A DNA stretch of 19,704 nucleotides, taken from DAOUVR01 sp034430535. GTDB taxonomy: Bacteria > Chloroflexota > Dehalococcoidia > E44-bin15. The notes under the pieces were generated by a model. The model searched no databases and had not been told where the DNA came from. It saw only the letters and a program-made list of their open reading frames with translations. The position numbers and the translations under genes were made by a program. Within the stretch, counting starts at the first letter, position 1. Every line of letters starts with the position of its first letter. This document shows, piece by piece, positions 1 through 8,114 of this stretch. Location: contig CAYUCL010000040.1 of NCBI GenBank assembly GCA_964443325.1, positions 1-19,704 on the forward strand, in the 5' to 3' direction.

Positions 1-92
1 GCAAGGAGTTGAAAGGACGAACGCTTACCGTTAATGAGGCTCGCCCTCGCTCCGACGATCGCCGAGGTGGAGGTGGGGGACGGCGCTGGTAA
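1..92 (+). CDS. RRM RNA-binding protein, C-terminal end (partial)
   Basis: The window starts inside a gene. Reading from base 3, the codons give KELKGRTLTVNEARPR, then an Asp/Arg stretch, five glycines and RRW before TAA at 90-92. Bases 1-2 (GC) fit a preceding Gly codon, restoring the usual 'NGKEL-GRTL-V-EARP' end of a single RRM domain. Small bacterial RRM proteins with glycine/arginine-rich tails are a known family, common in cyanobacteria, Chloroflexota and several other phyla. They bind single-stranded RNA through the RNP motifs, which lie outside this window. About 30 residues of a protein normally near 80-110 residues are visible. The family call rests on this short but characteristic tail. 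No clear terminator follows. Confidence 0.75.
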   Translation, partial: KELKGRTLTVNEARPRSDDRRGGGGGRRW

Positions 93-515
93 ACGGTACT
101 CAGATATAACAGATTCATAATATAGCTTCGCTTAACACTGGTTTTGCGGCTCGCTTCGCTCACCCACATGCCTCGCACTTCACAGAAGCGACTTATCTTG
201 ACAGCACAACCTGCCTTTACAGTTTTGCAGCTACTTCATGAATTACCAGGGCTACCCCAAGTAATATATCTCAATTCTGCATTTGCTACAAATCTTTTTC
301 CCTTGATCCAATCTTCTCGTATAATGCCATGGCTTCAACATCCTTCGCCGAAAGAAGTGAATTACCCCACAGCAAGCTGTGGGGTAATTCATTTGGCGCG
401 CACATTGTAGGCAGCCGAGGGCAAATGCCAATGCTTGCCTAGTGTTGCCTATCATATTGACTATGACTGGCAGTTCAGGTAGCAGAGGCGCTGGAACATT
501 TAGAGGTCAAGAATG
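93..515. other. Non-coding region with one strong palindrome
   Basis: No convincing gene is seen between the RRM protein and the redox protein. Short open frames on both strands run through the palindrome at 358-391 and have no recognisable domain or good ribosome-binding site. A minus-strand frame left of the palindrome reads AKDVEAMALYEKIGSREKDL and then stops at once; it could be a fragment of a dead gene but I cannot assign it. The 9-mer TGAATTACC occurs at 239-247 and again at 358-366, where it begins the hairpin. Confidence 0.6.
358..391. repeat. Perfect 16-bp inverted repeat (hairpin), possible mobile-element end
   Basis: TGAATTACCCCACAGC (358-373) is followed by AA and then its exact reverse complement (376-391). 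No T-run follows on either side, which argues against an ordinary intrinsic terminator. Long perfect hairpins of this shape are typical of REP/RAYT units and IS200/IS605-family ends, where the folded single strand is recognised by the transposase. No transposase is encoded nearby, so this may be a solo repeat. The palindrome itself is seen directly; its origin is inferred. Confidence 0.7.
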
Positions 516-1007
516 CTAATCTTGTTCGATTATGATTTCCGCTGCTATTCGGACCGCTGCTGCAACTACGGCAGAGCATTTCCCCTCAGCGTTAGCCTTT
601 TGCCACTCCTCAGCATCGGCCGGGTCTGCTAGGTTGTACCTTCTGCCGAATATCGACTCCAGGATGTCGCCGCACATGGTGCTGCCGAGCTCCTTTTCAA
701 AGCTGCGGCAGAACCTTCGACCGGGACGGAGTGACCTTATATATCCTTCCCAATCATCGAGCCTTTCCCGCCCATAGACCAGGCTAAGCGCCATAAGGCA
801 GCCAACTACTGCACCGCAGGTCTCTCCCCTGAGAGCAATGCCGGGAAAGACAGTGAGCGCCTTTAGGATGGAGCCATCATCTAGCCCAAACTGCTCCTGC
901 AGCGCCAAAAAGCTGGTTTGGGCACAGTTTCCAGATATCTCCAAATATTCCTTGACCTTCTGCTCGAGCTGGCGGTAAATCTCCTCTCCGGAGGCTTGGT
1001 CTGTCAT
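516..1007 (-). CDS. C_GCAxxG_C_C family putative redox protein
   Basis: This 163-residue protein has the spaced cysteines of the C_GCAxxG_C_C family (putative redox-active proteins): Cys28 in SGNCAQ, Cys64 in GETCGAVVG, with Cys70 and Cys100 additional, then Cys112 in STMCGDI and Cys144 in EGKCSAVV. The family is mostly found in anaerobes and is thought to carry a redox cofactor or metal on these cysteines; the reaction is unknown. There is no signal peptide or membrane segment, so it should be cytoplasmic. The ATG at 1007 follows an AAGGAGG-type ribosome-binding site about 11 bases upstream. It stands alone, divergent from the phosphofructokinase gene. The family assignment is firm, the function is not. 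Confidence 0.85.
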   Translation of the reverse strand: MTDQASGEEIYRQLEQKVKEYLEISGNCAQTSFLALQEQFGLDDGSILKALTVFPGIALRGETCGAVVGCLMALSLVYGRERLDDWEGYIRSLRPGRRFCRSFEKELGSTMCGDILESIFGRRYNLADPADAEEWQKANAEGKCSAVVAAAVRIAAEIIIEQD

Positions 1008-1242
1008 TGCTTGTTCATCCTCCTTCTACCATCTGCCTACAGTCCGCGCACATTGTGCACCAACAAAGACAAACGTCATGCAAGAGGGAGCCTGCGGTAA
1101 ACCTAAAAGCGAGATCTGCAGGCTATGACTGGTCAGGTTTTCTCAAGGTTGGTCAGCGATTTGGTACTTGGTACGTTGGACGTAGGTAGCTGTTTGAACC
1201 ATATTTTACACAAAACAGTGTAGACCCGGCAAGGGTTAACAT

Positions 1243-1271
1243 TAGACATTGTTGACGACATTCCATATAAT
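1243..1271 (+). promoter_or_regulatory. Sigma70-like promoter for the pfp-aldolase pair
   Basis: A -35 box TAGACA (1243-1248, five of six consensus bases) is followed by 17 bp and a perfect -10 box TATAAT (1266-1271). Transcription would start near 1278, leaving a 5' leader of about a dozen bases before the ATG at 1291. This also argues against the in-frame TTG at 1249, which would lie inside the promoter. Confidence 0.65.
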
Positions 1272-1290
1272 AAGTAGTAACGTAGAAGAT

Positions 1291-2448
1291 ATGAAAAAAA
1301 GCAGGATAGGTGTTCTTACTGGTGGCGGGGATTGCGCCGGGTTGAACCCTGCCCTCAAATGGGTGGTCAAGAGCGCGCTCGATGAGCGACTTCGCCATGA
1401 AGGGGGCAATGAGTACGAGGTCGTGGGTATCCGGGATGGGTGGAAGGGGCTCATTGATATTGACGCTGCGGGCCCAGTTCCTGGAGAATCTATTACTCAG
1501 GGGTTCGATGTGTTTCGCGGCCTTGTGCTGACTGAGGAGCTGGTGCGTACATGGGATAGATACGGTGGCACCTTTCTGGGGACTTCGCGAACAAATCCCT
1601 ATGATCCCAAGAACGACCAGTCCAAAACGGTGTTGGCTAATATAGAGAAGCTAGGTTTAGATGCGCTCATAGCCATCGGTGGGGAAGATACCCTTGGCGT
1701 CGCTTACAAGCTCTCACAGGACGGTGTCAATACCATAGGTATCCCCAAGACAATTGACAAGGATCTCCCTGGAACTGATTACACACTGGGATTTGAGACG
1801 GCACTGAGTGTCATTACTGAGGAGGTTGACAGGCTGAGAACCACTGCCGGTTCCCACAAGAGGATATTTGTGGTGGAGACGATGGGTAGACATGCTGGCT
1901 GGCTGGCTTTGGAGGGGGGGGAATCCAGCGGGGCATTTATCATTTTGATCCCGGAGCACGATTTTTCGATTGCAAAGATGAATGAGCTGATTCGGGAGGA
2001 AAAGGCGAGGGGATCGAGGTACGATATTATTGTGGTGGCGGAAGGGGCAAAGCCAGCGGGAGGCTCTGAGTTTGCTATGAGGGATGACGTGGATAGTTTC
2101 GGTCATAAGACTCTCGGCGGGATCGGTGAATTTGTCGCCAGAGAGCTGCATGAAGCCCTTGGTGTGGATACACGTAGTGTAGTCCTGAGCCATTTGCAAC
2201 GAGGCGGTGCTCCGTGTGCCTTTGACCGAAGAATGGGCAGGTATTTCGGCATTGCTGCCATTGATTTGGTGGCAAATAGGGACTTCGGGAAGATGGTCAG
2301 TGTGAATAATGGCCAGATTACTGCCGTGCCCCTCAAGGAAGCTACGGCCAGGCCGAAACTGGTGAATGTTGAAATTGACTATGATACTGACAGGTATAAC
2401 GGGCGCCGGTCTATTCTGGGCCACAAGGAGGGAGAACGATGGGTATAG
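1291..2448 (+). CDS. pfp: 6-phosphofructokinase, probably pyrophosphate-dependent
   Basis: The enzyme phosphorylates fructose 6-phosphate to fructose 1,6-bisphosphate. From the ATG at 1291 it is 385 residues. Phosphofructokinase landmarks are clear: the N-terminal phosphate loop GGGDCAGLNP (11-20), GTSRTNP, GGEDT (130-134), the catalytic PKTIDKD loop (152-158, base Asp156) and MGRHAGW (198-204). The Asp in GGEDT and the Lys in PKTID are the two residues that in this family go with pyrophosphate rather than ATP as donor; ATP enzymes usually have Gly at one or both. I therefore infer a reversible PPi-dependent enzyme usable in glycolysis and gluconeogenesis. GGEDT in place of GGDDT and TIDKD in place of TIDND are mild deviations. 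An in-frame TTG at 1249 is rejected because a promoter overlaps it. The stop overlaps the aldolase start by 10 bp. Confidence 0.9.
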   Translation: MKKSRIGVLTGGGDCAGLNPALKWVVKSALDERLRHEGGNEYEVVGIRDGWKGLIDIDAAGPVPGESITQGFDVFRGLVLTEELVRTWDRYGGTFLGTSRTNPYDPKNDQSKTVLANIEKLGLDALIAIGGEDTLGVAYKLSQDGVNTIGIPKTIDKDLPGTDYTLGFETALSVITEEVDRLRTTAGSHKRIFVVETMGRHAGWLALEGGESSGAFIILIPEHDFSIAKMNELIREEKARGSRYDIIVVAEGAKPAGGSEFAMRDDVDSFGHKTLGGIGEFVARELHEALGVDTRSVVLSHLQRGGAPCAFDRRMGRYFGIAAIDLVANRDFGKMVSVNNGQITAVPLKEATARPKLVNVEIDYDTDRYNGRRSILGHKEGERWV

Positions 2449-3719
2449 AACAAGGCAGCAGCAAGATTGACTCTCTAGTAAACGATGCGGTCTTTGGCGC
2501 AAGCAGCGAGATCCAAGAAGAGAGTCGGCGGACTATTCGGCAATTGGCGTCCAATGAAGGTATCTTTCCAGCGAGCATTCAGAAACTGTATGAAGCAGCA
2601 GGTAAAGGGCTGTATAGCGGCATAACAGTCCCAGCTATAAATATCCGTGGGCTCACTTACCATGTGGCAAGGGCCGTCTTCAGCGCTGCTGTGAAAAACA
2701 GAGTCAGTGCCCTCATTTTCGAGATTGCTCGCTCAGAGATAGGCTATACCAGCCAGAGGCCCAGCGAGTACATGGCCTGTGTACTGGCCGCTGCAATGAA
2801 GGAAGGCTTCAAGGGCCCCATTTTTCTGCAGGGCGACCATTTCCAGGTTAACGCTGGCAAGTACCATTCGGAACGTGAAAAGGAATTGGGCGCAATCAAG
2901 GATTTGATTCGTGAGGCAGTTGATGCCGGATTCTTCAATATTGATGTGGACGCTTCTACGGTCGTCGATCTGGGAAGGTCGACCCTCGGTGAACAGCAGG
3001 AGGATAATTACCGTGTCACTGCTGACATGACCATGTTCATGCGTAGCATCGAGCCCAAAGGAGTAACTATTTCTGTCGGTGGTGAGATTGGGGAGGTAGG
3101 GAAGAGCAACAGCACGGTGGAGGACCTTACAGCCTTCATGTCAGGATACCTTGGTCTCTTAGGTCCCGGAGTAAAGAGGATCTCGAAGATCAGCGTGCAG
3201 ACTGGTACGACGCATGGAGGGGTAGTGTTACCTGATGGGTCAATTGCAACTGTAAAGATCGACTTCAACACCTTGACTGAGCTGTCAAGAGCTGCGCGGG
3301 AGCAATATGGTATGGGCGGTGCTGTACAGCATGGAGCCTCCACACTTCCTGACGAGGCATTTGATAAGTTTCCGCAGGTTGGCGCGGTTGAGGTTCACCT
3401 AGCCACGGGATTTCAAAACATTATTTTAGATAGCGCCTATTTCCCACGGGAGCTGTTAGATGATATCTACAAGCATCTTCGGAGTGAGTACTCCGGCGAG
3501 CGAAAGCAGGGGGATACGGAGGAACAGTTCCTGTACAAAACTCGCAAAAAGGCATTCGGTGCTTTCAAGAAGGAGATATGGAGTATGCCCGAAGAGAACC
3601 TCAGCAGAATATGCGGAACGCTTGAGGAACGTTTTTCTCTGCTTTTCCATAAACTGAATGTAGTAAACACAATAGACCTGGTTAGAACATACGTAGGTGA
3701 TTCACCTCCGTCTCAATAA
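2439..3719 (+). CDS. Class II fructose-bisphosphate aldolase-like protein
   Basis: This 426-residue protein carries the zinc and catalytic pattern of class II (metal-dependent) aldolases: FLQGDHFQ with His134, SVGGEIGEVG with Glu216, THGG with His259 and QHGAS with His298. It should cleave or form fructose 1,6-bisphosphate, the product of the enzyme encoded just upstream. It is longer than the usual ~280-360 residues and has an unusual N-terminal stretch (1-60). The loop after the last zinc His is HGAST rather than the classical HGGSG or HGSSG, so it belongs to a divergent branch and another ketose bisphosphate substrate is possible. The ATG follows AAGGAGGGAGAACG, a strong ribosome-binding site inside the end of the phosphofructokinase gene, so translation is coupled. 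It ends 4 bp from the convergent beta-glycosidase gene. Confidence 0.85.
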   Translation: MGIEQGSSKIDSLVNDAVFGASSEIQEESRRTIRQLASNEGIFPASIQKLYEAAGKGLYSGITVPAINIRGLTYHVARAVFSAAVKNRVSALIFEIARSEIGYTSQRPSEYMACVLAAAMKEGFKGPIFLQGDHFQVNAGKYHSEREKELGAIKDLIREAVDAGFFNIDVDASTVVDLGRSTLGEQQEDNYRVTADMTMFMRSIEPKGVTISVGGEIGEVGKSNSTVEDLTAFMSGYLGLLGPGVKRISKISVQTGTTHGGVVLPDGSIATVKIDFNTLTELSRAAREQYGMGGAVQHGASTLPDEAFDKFPQVGAVEVHLATGFQNIILDSAYFPRELLDDIYKHLRSEYSGERKQGDTEEQFLYKTRKKAFGAFKKEIWSMPEENLSRICGTLEERFSLLFHKLNVVNTIDLVRTYVGDSPPSQ

Positions 3720-3723
3720 TTGG

Positions 3724-5079
3724 CTACAATGCCCTCCGTCCGTTGGAAGCAATAACCTCCTTGTACCAGTGTGCCGAATCCTTGAGAGTGCGTTCACCGG
3801 TGGCATAATCGACGTAGATGATGCCGAATCGCTGCTTATAGCCAAATAACCACTCGAAGTTGTCCATTATGGACCACAAAAAGTAACCCTTAACCGTAGC
3901 GCCATCGTCGATAGCGTGTTTTAGTTCGCTGAGGTATCGGGCTAGAAAGTCGATGCGCTGTGGATCGTGGATCTTACCGTCACGGTGAATCCAGTCACAG
4001 TTACCCATGCCGTTCTCAGTGATAAAGATGGGCAAATTGTACCGTTCATATAAGAAACGCGGGCCCCAGTAGAGACTCTCTGGCTTCACTTGCCATTCCA
4101 TAGTCGTGAGCGGTGGGCCATCGGGGCTTTTCACCGACTTGGTACCGCCATCACCGGTGGAACTAATGGTCTGACCGGTATAAATGTTGGCGCCATAGAA
4201 GTCGAGCGGTTGGCGGATGGTCTTCATATCGCCATCAGCAATGGCTGGCATCTCACTCTCGAAGATTTTCATCCCGTCCTGTGGATATGTGCCGAAAACC
4301 ATCGGGTCGGCGAACCAGGTATTATTCCAGCAATTCTTATTCCAGATAGAGAACATTCGACCGCGTGCCGCCTCGATATCTTCGGGACTATTCGTGGCTG
4401 GCATACTGGTCATGCCCACAAGTGCAGCACCTATTGTTGGCTTTGTTTTGGACCGTGCGCGGATTACCTGAACTGCCTTGCCATGCGCCAGAAGTGCATT
4501 GTGGGCAGCCAGAAGAACGTCATGAAAGCCCAACTGAAGATTCGGAGCATGCAGGCCAGTCTGATGCCCGATTCCAATGAAAACCTGCGGCTCATTGAGA
4601 GTCATCCAGTTAGATACGCGGTCCGAGATCTTGTCGACGATTACCCCGGTATATTCAGCGAACCAATCAGAGCTATCCTGGTTGAGCCAGCCACCGCGAC
4701 AATAAAGGGCGTAAGGGTAATCCCAGTGAAAAAGCGTCACCCACGGCTGCACGCCATTCTCCATCAGTGCGTTGATCAGCCGGTCGTAGAAGTCAAGTCC
4801 TTTCTGGTTAATCTTCCCCACACCTTCAGGCAGCACGCGCGGCCAGGAAATCGAGAGGCGGTAAGCCTTTAGCCCGATTTCGCCCATCAGTCGGGCATCC
4901 TCCTTGTACCGGTGGTAGTGGTCACACGCTATGTCGCCGGTGTTGTCTTCCCACACCTTGCCCCGTTGTCGGCACATCGTGTCCCATATCGAGAGCCCCT
5001 TGCCATCCTCGTAAGCCGCACCTTCGACCTGGTAGCTGGCGGCCGCCGCACCCCACACAAAATCCTTTGGAAAACTCAT
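3724..5079 (-). CDS. Glycoside hydrolase family 1 beta-glucosidase
   Basis: This is a full-length GH1 enzyme of 451 residues, the usual size. It begins with FVWGAAAASYQVEG (Gln17 for sugar binding) and has the acid/base Glu163 in TLNEP, the nucleophile Glu355 in FITENG, His118 in LFHWD, and a WSIMDNFEWLFGY substrate-binding loop near the C terminus. It hydrolyses beta-linked glucosides or galactosides by the retaining mechanism. There is no signal peptide, so it acts inside the cell on imported disaccharides or phospho-free glycosides. The ATG at 5079 is preceded by AAGGGGGT, about 10 bases away. It is divergent from an MFS transporter that could bring in its substrate, and it converges on the glycolytic pair. 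Exact sugar specificity cannot be read from the sequence. Confidence 0.95.
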   Translation of the reverse strand: MSFPKDFVWGAAAASYQVEGAAYEDGKGLSIWDTMCRQRGKVWEDNTGDIACDHYHRYKEDARLMGEIGLKAYRLSISWPRVLPEGVGKINQKGLDFYDRLINALMENGVQPWVTLFHWDYPYALYCRGGWLNQDSSDWFAEYTGVIVDKISDRVSNWMTLNEPQVFIGIGHQTGLHAPNLQLGFHDVLLAAHNALLAHGKAVQVIRARSKTKPTIGAALVGMTSMPATNSPEDIEAARGRMFSIWNKNCWNNTWFADPMVFGTYPQDGMKIFESEMPAIADGDMKTIRQPLDFYGANIYTGQTISSTGDGGTKSVKSPDGPPLTTMEWQVKPESLYWGPRFLYERYNLPIFITENGMGNCDWIHRDGKIHDPQRIDFLARYLSELKHAIDDGATVKGYFLWSIMDNFEWLFGYKQRFGIIYVDYATGERTLKDSAHWYKEVIASNGRRAL

Positions 5080-5551
5080 TGTTCTATGACCCCCTTTCCA
5101 GGCCTATCAAACTCAACAGCCCAATGGCCGAAGTAACAGACAAATCAGCAGCTTGATATACGCTCCATTGTAAGAAGTTTACACACTTACCCATGGAGGT
5201 GAACCGTATACTCCAACACAGTCCTTGCGCAGCGAGTCAAAGATTACCAGAACGATATTCATAATTCATATCAGCTTTCTTTGTGGGATATGCCGCCAGC
5301 AATATCACCTTGGCCTAATATTAGACACTCTAAGTAGCGGAGCCAGCCTTGTCAAGCTCCCTCAGTGTTCAAAAACGCCACCGGCTAAACTTTATGTACC
5401 CACATGGAGTGAATGTATTCTACTTCAGACAATCCCGGCCAGTGTTGAAGGAGGTTTTATTGCGATGTATGATAACCTACGTAGAGCAGCTTGTCACTCA
5501 ATCTATATGAAGAAAGAAATGCAACGAGGTTGAATTAAGGGATCAATATTT
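5080..5551. other. Divergent intergenic region between beta-glucosidase and MFS genes
   Basis: This 472-bp region must hold the promoters of both divergent genes. I see no clear -35/-10 pair. Two imperfect palindromes might be operators: GTAAG-N11-CTTAC (5170-5190) and GATAT-N9-ATATC (5254-5272). A longer open frame (5225-5533) has no recognisable content apart from its last 22 codons, which are listed separately. Confidence 0.4.
5465..5533 (+). CDS. Possible 22-residue leader peptide upstream of MFS gene
   Basis: An ATG at 5465 stands 10 bases after a near-perfect ribosome-binding site GAAGGAGG (5447-5454) and opens a 22-codon frame reading MYDNLRRAACHSIYMKKEMQ and ending RG, with TGA at 5531-5533. 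The MFS gene starts 18 bases later. The strong ribosome-binding site, better than that of the transporter gene, suggests a translated leader or a coupling device. There is no protein family to support it, and chance is a real alternative. Confidence 0.25.
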   Translation: MYDNLRRAACHSIYMKKEMQRG

Positions 5552-6796
5552 GTGTGGTTAAATAAAGACTCGTTCTCCAGAGCGACCCAGAGTTTGCGCC
5601 GAGATGTTTTTGGTCGGTTCGACGCTGGGATATGGCTCATCACCTTCATTCGTCTCTTCACATCTGCTGGTTTCTCCATCTGTATTCCCTTCCTGGCGCT
5701 ATATCTATATCAGGACCGAGGCGTACCAATGACCCTGGTCGGGGCAATCATCCTTGTTGCTGGGCTTTGCTCCGCTGGCAGCCAGATGGTAGGTGGGGTA
5801 CTATCAGACCGCTTCGGCCGCCGACGGCTTTTGCTCGGGGCCACGGGCATAAGCGTGCTTCTATATGGTGTACTGTCGATCTTGATTGGCGCTTCAGCGC
5901 CGATATGGGCTATCGCAGTTACCTACATAGCTGGTCGATCGGCATTGACGACGATACAACCGACCGTTTCAGCAATTGTATCGGACCTTACTCCAAAGAA
6001 CCGCTTGACCGAAGCTTACGGCCTCATGCGAGTGGGTGGGAACGTGGGCTGGGCAGTTGGCCCGGCGGTAGGCGGGTATATGGCGACTTTTGTCTCCTAT
6101 GCATGGCTTTTTGGTGTGGCAGCTTTGACCAGCATTTTGGCCTTCTCGCTTATTCTGCTTTTCTTCAAGGAGTCCTTTCATGGAAACGCCGACCGGGTGG
6201 ACTTTCGGAGCGTACTCCACGTTGCGACTAATCGAACCTTTTTGATGTTTACCGCATTAAGTATGTTGGTCTTTATGGGTATGGCACACATTGGCAGCAC
6301 TCTCTCTGTTTTCACTGTAGACCGCATAGGGTTTTCGACGGCGCAATTCGGACTCCTGCTTACCGTGAACGGCTTGATCGTCGTGCTCTTCCAGTACCCG
6401 GTTGCTCGTGTTATCGACTGGGTAGGGAAATCCAGAAGTCTCATCCTAGGCAGTCTCCTTTATGGACTGGGCTACCTATCCTTGGGGGGTATCAGCAGCT
6501 TCAGTTGGGCACTTGGGGCGATAGCAATCATCACCGCTGGGGAGATCGTCTTTGCCCCTACAACACTTTCGGTGGTGGGCGAGCTTTCCCCGTATGACTG
6601 GCGGGGACGTTATATGGGGTTCTTCGGATTGAGTCAGACGCTGGGCATATCGCTCGGCCCATTGGTGGGTGGGGTGCTGCTCGATGCCTTCCCAGGCGAC
6701 CCCTGGTTCATCTGGGGAACAATCGCGTCTATATCATTTTTGGCTGCGTTGGGGTTCTATTGGTGGGGTGTTGTCAGTCGAGCAAGCAGCACCTGA
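5552..6796 (+). CDS. MFS transporter (DHA1-like)
   Basis: This is a polytopic membrane protein of 414 residues with about 12 hydrophobic segments, the standard MFS layout of two six-helix halves. The MFS signature loop between helices 2 and 3 is clear: GGVLSDRFGRRRLLLG (81-96). The sequence style is that of the DHA1-type proton-coupled carriers often annotated as multidrug or sugar efflux, but the substrate is not readable. The start used is GTG at 5552, with AAGGGA about 10 bases upstream; no in-frame ATG occurs before helix 2, so a GTG start is likely. Its position divergent from a GH1 beta-glucosidase makes a role in sugar or glycoside transport attractive, but this is only inference. Confidence 0.85.
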   Translation: MWLNKDSFSRATQSLRRDVFGRFDAGIWLITFIRLFTSAGFSICIPFLALYLYQDRGVPMTLVGAIILVAGLCSAGSQMVGGVLSDRFGRRRLLLGATGISVLLYGVLSILIGASAPIWAIAVTYIAGRSALTTIQPTVSAIVSDLTPKNRLTEAYGLMRVGGNVGWAVGPAVGGYMATFVSYAWLFGVAALTSILAFSLILLFFKESFHGNADRVDFRSVLHVATNRTFLMFTALSMLVFMGMAHIGSTLSVFTVDRIGFSTAQFGLLLTVNGLIVVLFQYPVARVIDWVGKSRSLILGSLLYGLGYLSLGGISSFSWALGAIAIITAGEIVFAPTTLSVVGELSPYDWRGRYMGFFGLSQTLGISLGPLVGGVLLDAFPGDPWFIWGTIASISFLAALGFYWWGVVSRASST

Positions 6797-6848
6797 GTTG
6801 TTGCCGTAGCTAGAGGAGATGGTCAGAGCAGCAGAGTTTCAGCGGGCA

Positions 6849-8114
6849 TTATCTTACGCTTCTAGCCATTTTCTTTTTGTAGTTCAGGTAATCTTCGATT
6901 ACCACTCCCTCCAATTTCAAGGGGCAAGTAAAGAAAACCCGGCCGATACTCTGTCTGACCAAAAGTGAGGCCAATTGTTTTAATTTGGCACTTTCATCCA
7001 GCATAATAAGATTCAAGGTGATGCCTGCTTTTCGGTAATAGAGCGCCTCTTGGACTACGCTGGCTGCAGCTTTATCAAATCCAACGAACCTACCATTTTC
7101 GGTATTTGGTTCACTATCGGTGATTAAATAAGCCTGCTTGTCTCCTTGTACATTCGAAATTCCTCTCCTAAAAGCATGAAGAGCTGCTGTGATATCGGTG
7201 AAACCCTGGGGAGAACTGGCATTTACAATATCATAGTAAGGAATCTCTGCGACATGGTGAGAGAATAGATAAACCTTTAAAAGATCTTCAGGTTCTCTTC
7301 GTATCAACTCAGACAAGGCTAAAGAGGTGTCGATGGCGGCACTAAATTTATCCCCCCGCATGCTGCCTGATTTATCAATTATTATGCCGGCCACCATCTT
7401 GGTCTGATGTATTTCCTCGCAAAACTGGAAATCCTCAAGCTCCAGCCTGATCTTGTTTCCAGCTCTTGGCTTTCTTTCCAAAGCGTTAAGCAAGGTCTTT
7501 TCAAAATCAATCCTGGCGTATTCATCCCCAATTTCATACTTTCGCGAGGCAAGGGATATCCATGCTCCATAGCCCGTCTGCTCCACGCCGTGGGGGCCCA
7601 ATTTAGGGTCACCCAAATTCTTCAGAATTCTCCTTAGAATCTGATTGGCTAGCTTCCTGGCCCCTTTGGGAGTCATTTTGATTTTTCCGTCCTCTATCTG
7701 TAGCTCACCTCGCTCAATGTACTCCTGTAAGCTGCTCTCCACGTCTTCAGGTGTCAGGTCACTTGGCTGATATTCCAACTGTCTTACTTTTTGTGCTAGT
7801 TCTTTCCATAAAGCATCTGCGACCATATTGTCAATAATGTCATCAGCGTCTTTGTCTTGAAAAAACCTATCCATAACTTGATAAGACATTTGTTCCTCAT
7901 GCTGTTTTAGCCGCTGCATATATTCCGCTTGTTGTCGTTGTTTTTCCTCCAATCGCTGCCTGGCAAATCCGCCGATCTTTTCTCTCAGGCCGCTTTCTCC
8001 AGAATCCACTTGCTTAAGCAAATCCTCAAACGAACGATTTCTCGAGTGAGCGATTTCAGACAAAGTTGTGTCGTCTTCAAGTACTATTGGGAGGCACTTG
8101 CTTTGTTGTTTCAT
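6849..8114 (-). CDS. VWA-domain protein, chelatase subunit D-like
   Basis: The protein has 421 residues. The N-terminal half (1-230) is charged and helical, with a Gln/Glu/Arg-rich probable coiled coil at 50-80. The C-terminal half is a von Willebrand A domain with an intact MIDAS metal site: DKSGS (Asp247, Ser249, Ser251), Thr306 in GFTDI and Asp333 in ITDSEP. Such proteins work with an AAA+ partner to remodel or insert metal into a target; here the partner is the gene directly upstream, whose TGA overlaps this ATG (ATGA, 8111-8114). The layout matches the ChlD/BchD or CoxE/MoxR-VWA logic, but the AAA-like N-terminal domain of true ChlD is absent. There are no tetrapyrrole or nickel/cobalt genes nearby, so the target is unknown. 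Confidence 0.85.
   Translation of the reverse strand: MKQQSKCLPIVLEDDTTLSEIAHSRNRSFEDLLKQVDSGESGLREKIGGFARQRLEEKQRQQAEYMQRLKQHEEQMSYQVMDRFFQDKDADDIIDNMVADALWKELAQKVRQLEYQPSDLTPEDVESSLQEYIERGELQIEDGKIKMTPKGARKLANQILRRILKNLGDPKLGPHGVEQTGYGAWISLASRKYEIGDEYARIDFEKTLLNALERKPRAGNKIRLELEDFQFCEEIHQTKMVAGIIIDKSGSMRGDKFSAAIDTSLALSELIRREPEDLLKVYLFSHHVAEIPYYDIVNASSPQGFTDITAALHAFRRGISNVQGDKQAYLITDSEPNTENGRFVGFDKAAASVVQEALYYRKAGITLNLIMLDESAKLKQLASLLVRQSIGRVFFTCPLKLEGVVIEDYLNYKKKMARSVR

Noticed and set aside
1249..1290. In-frame TTG start extending the phosphofructokinase by 14 residues
   Set aside because: It lies within the TAGACA-N17-TATAAT promoter, and the family's N terminus begins naturally at the ATG at 1291.
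1714..2502. 262-residue minus-strand open frame across the phosphofructokinase gene
   Set aside because: It is antisense to a gene with clear catalytic motifs, is Pro/Ser/His-rich like a shadow frame, and has no recognisable domain.
4090..4872. 260-residue plus-strand open frame inside the beta-glucosidase gene
   Set aside because: The opposite strand encodes a full GH1 enzyme with all active-site residues; this frame has no family features.
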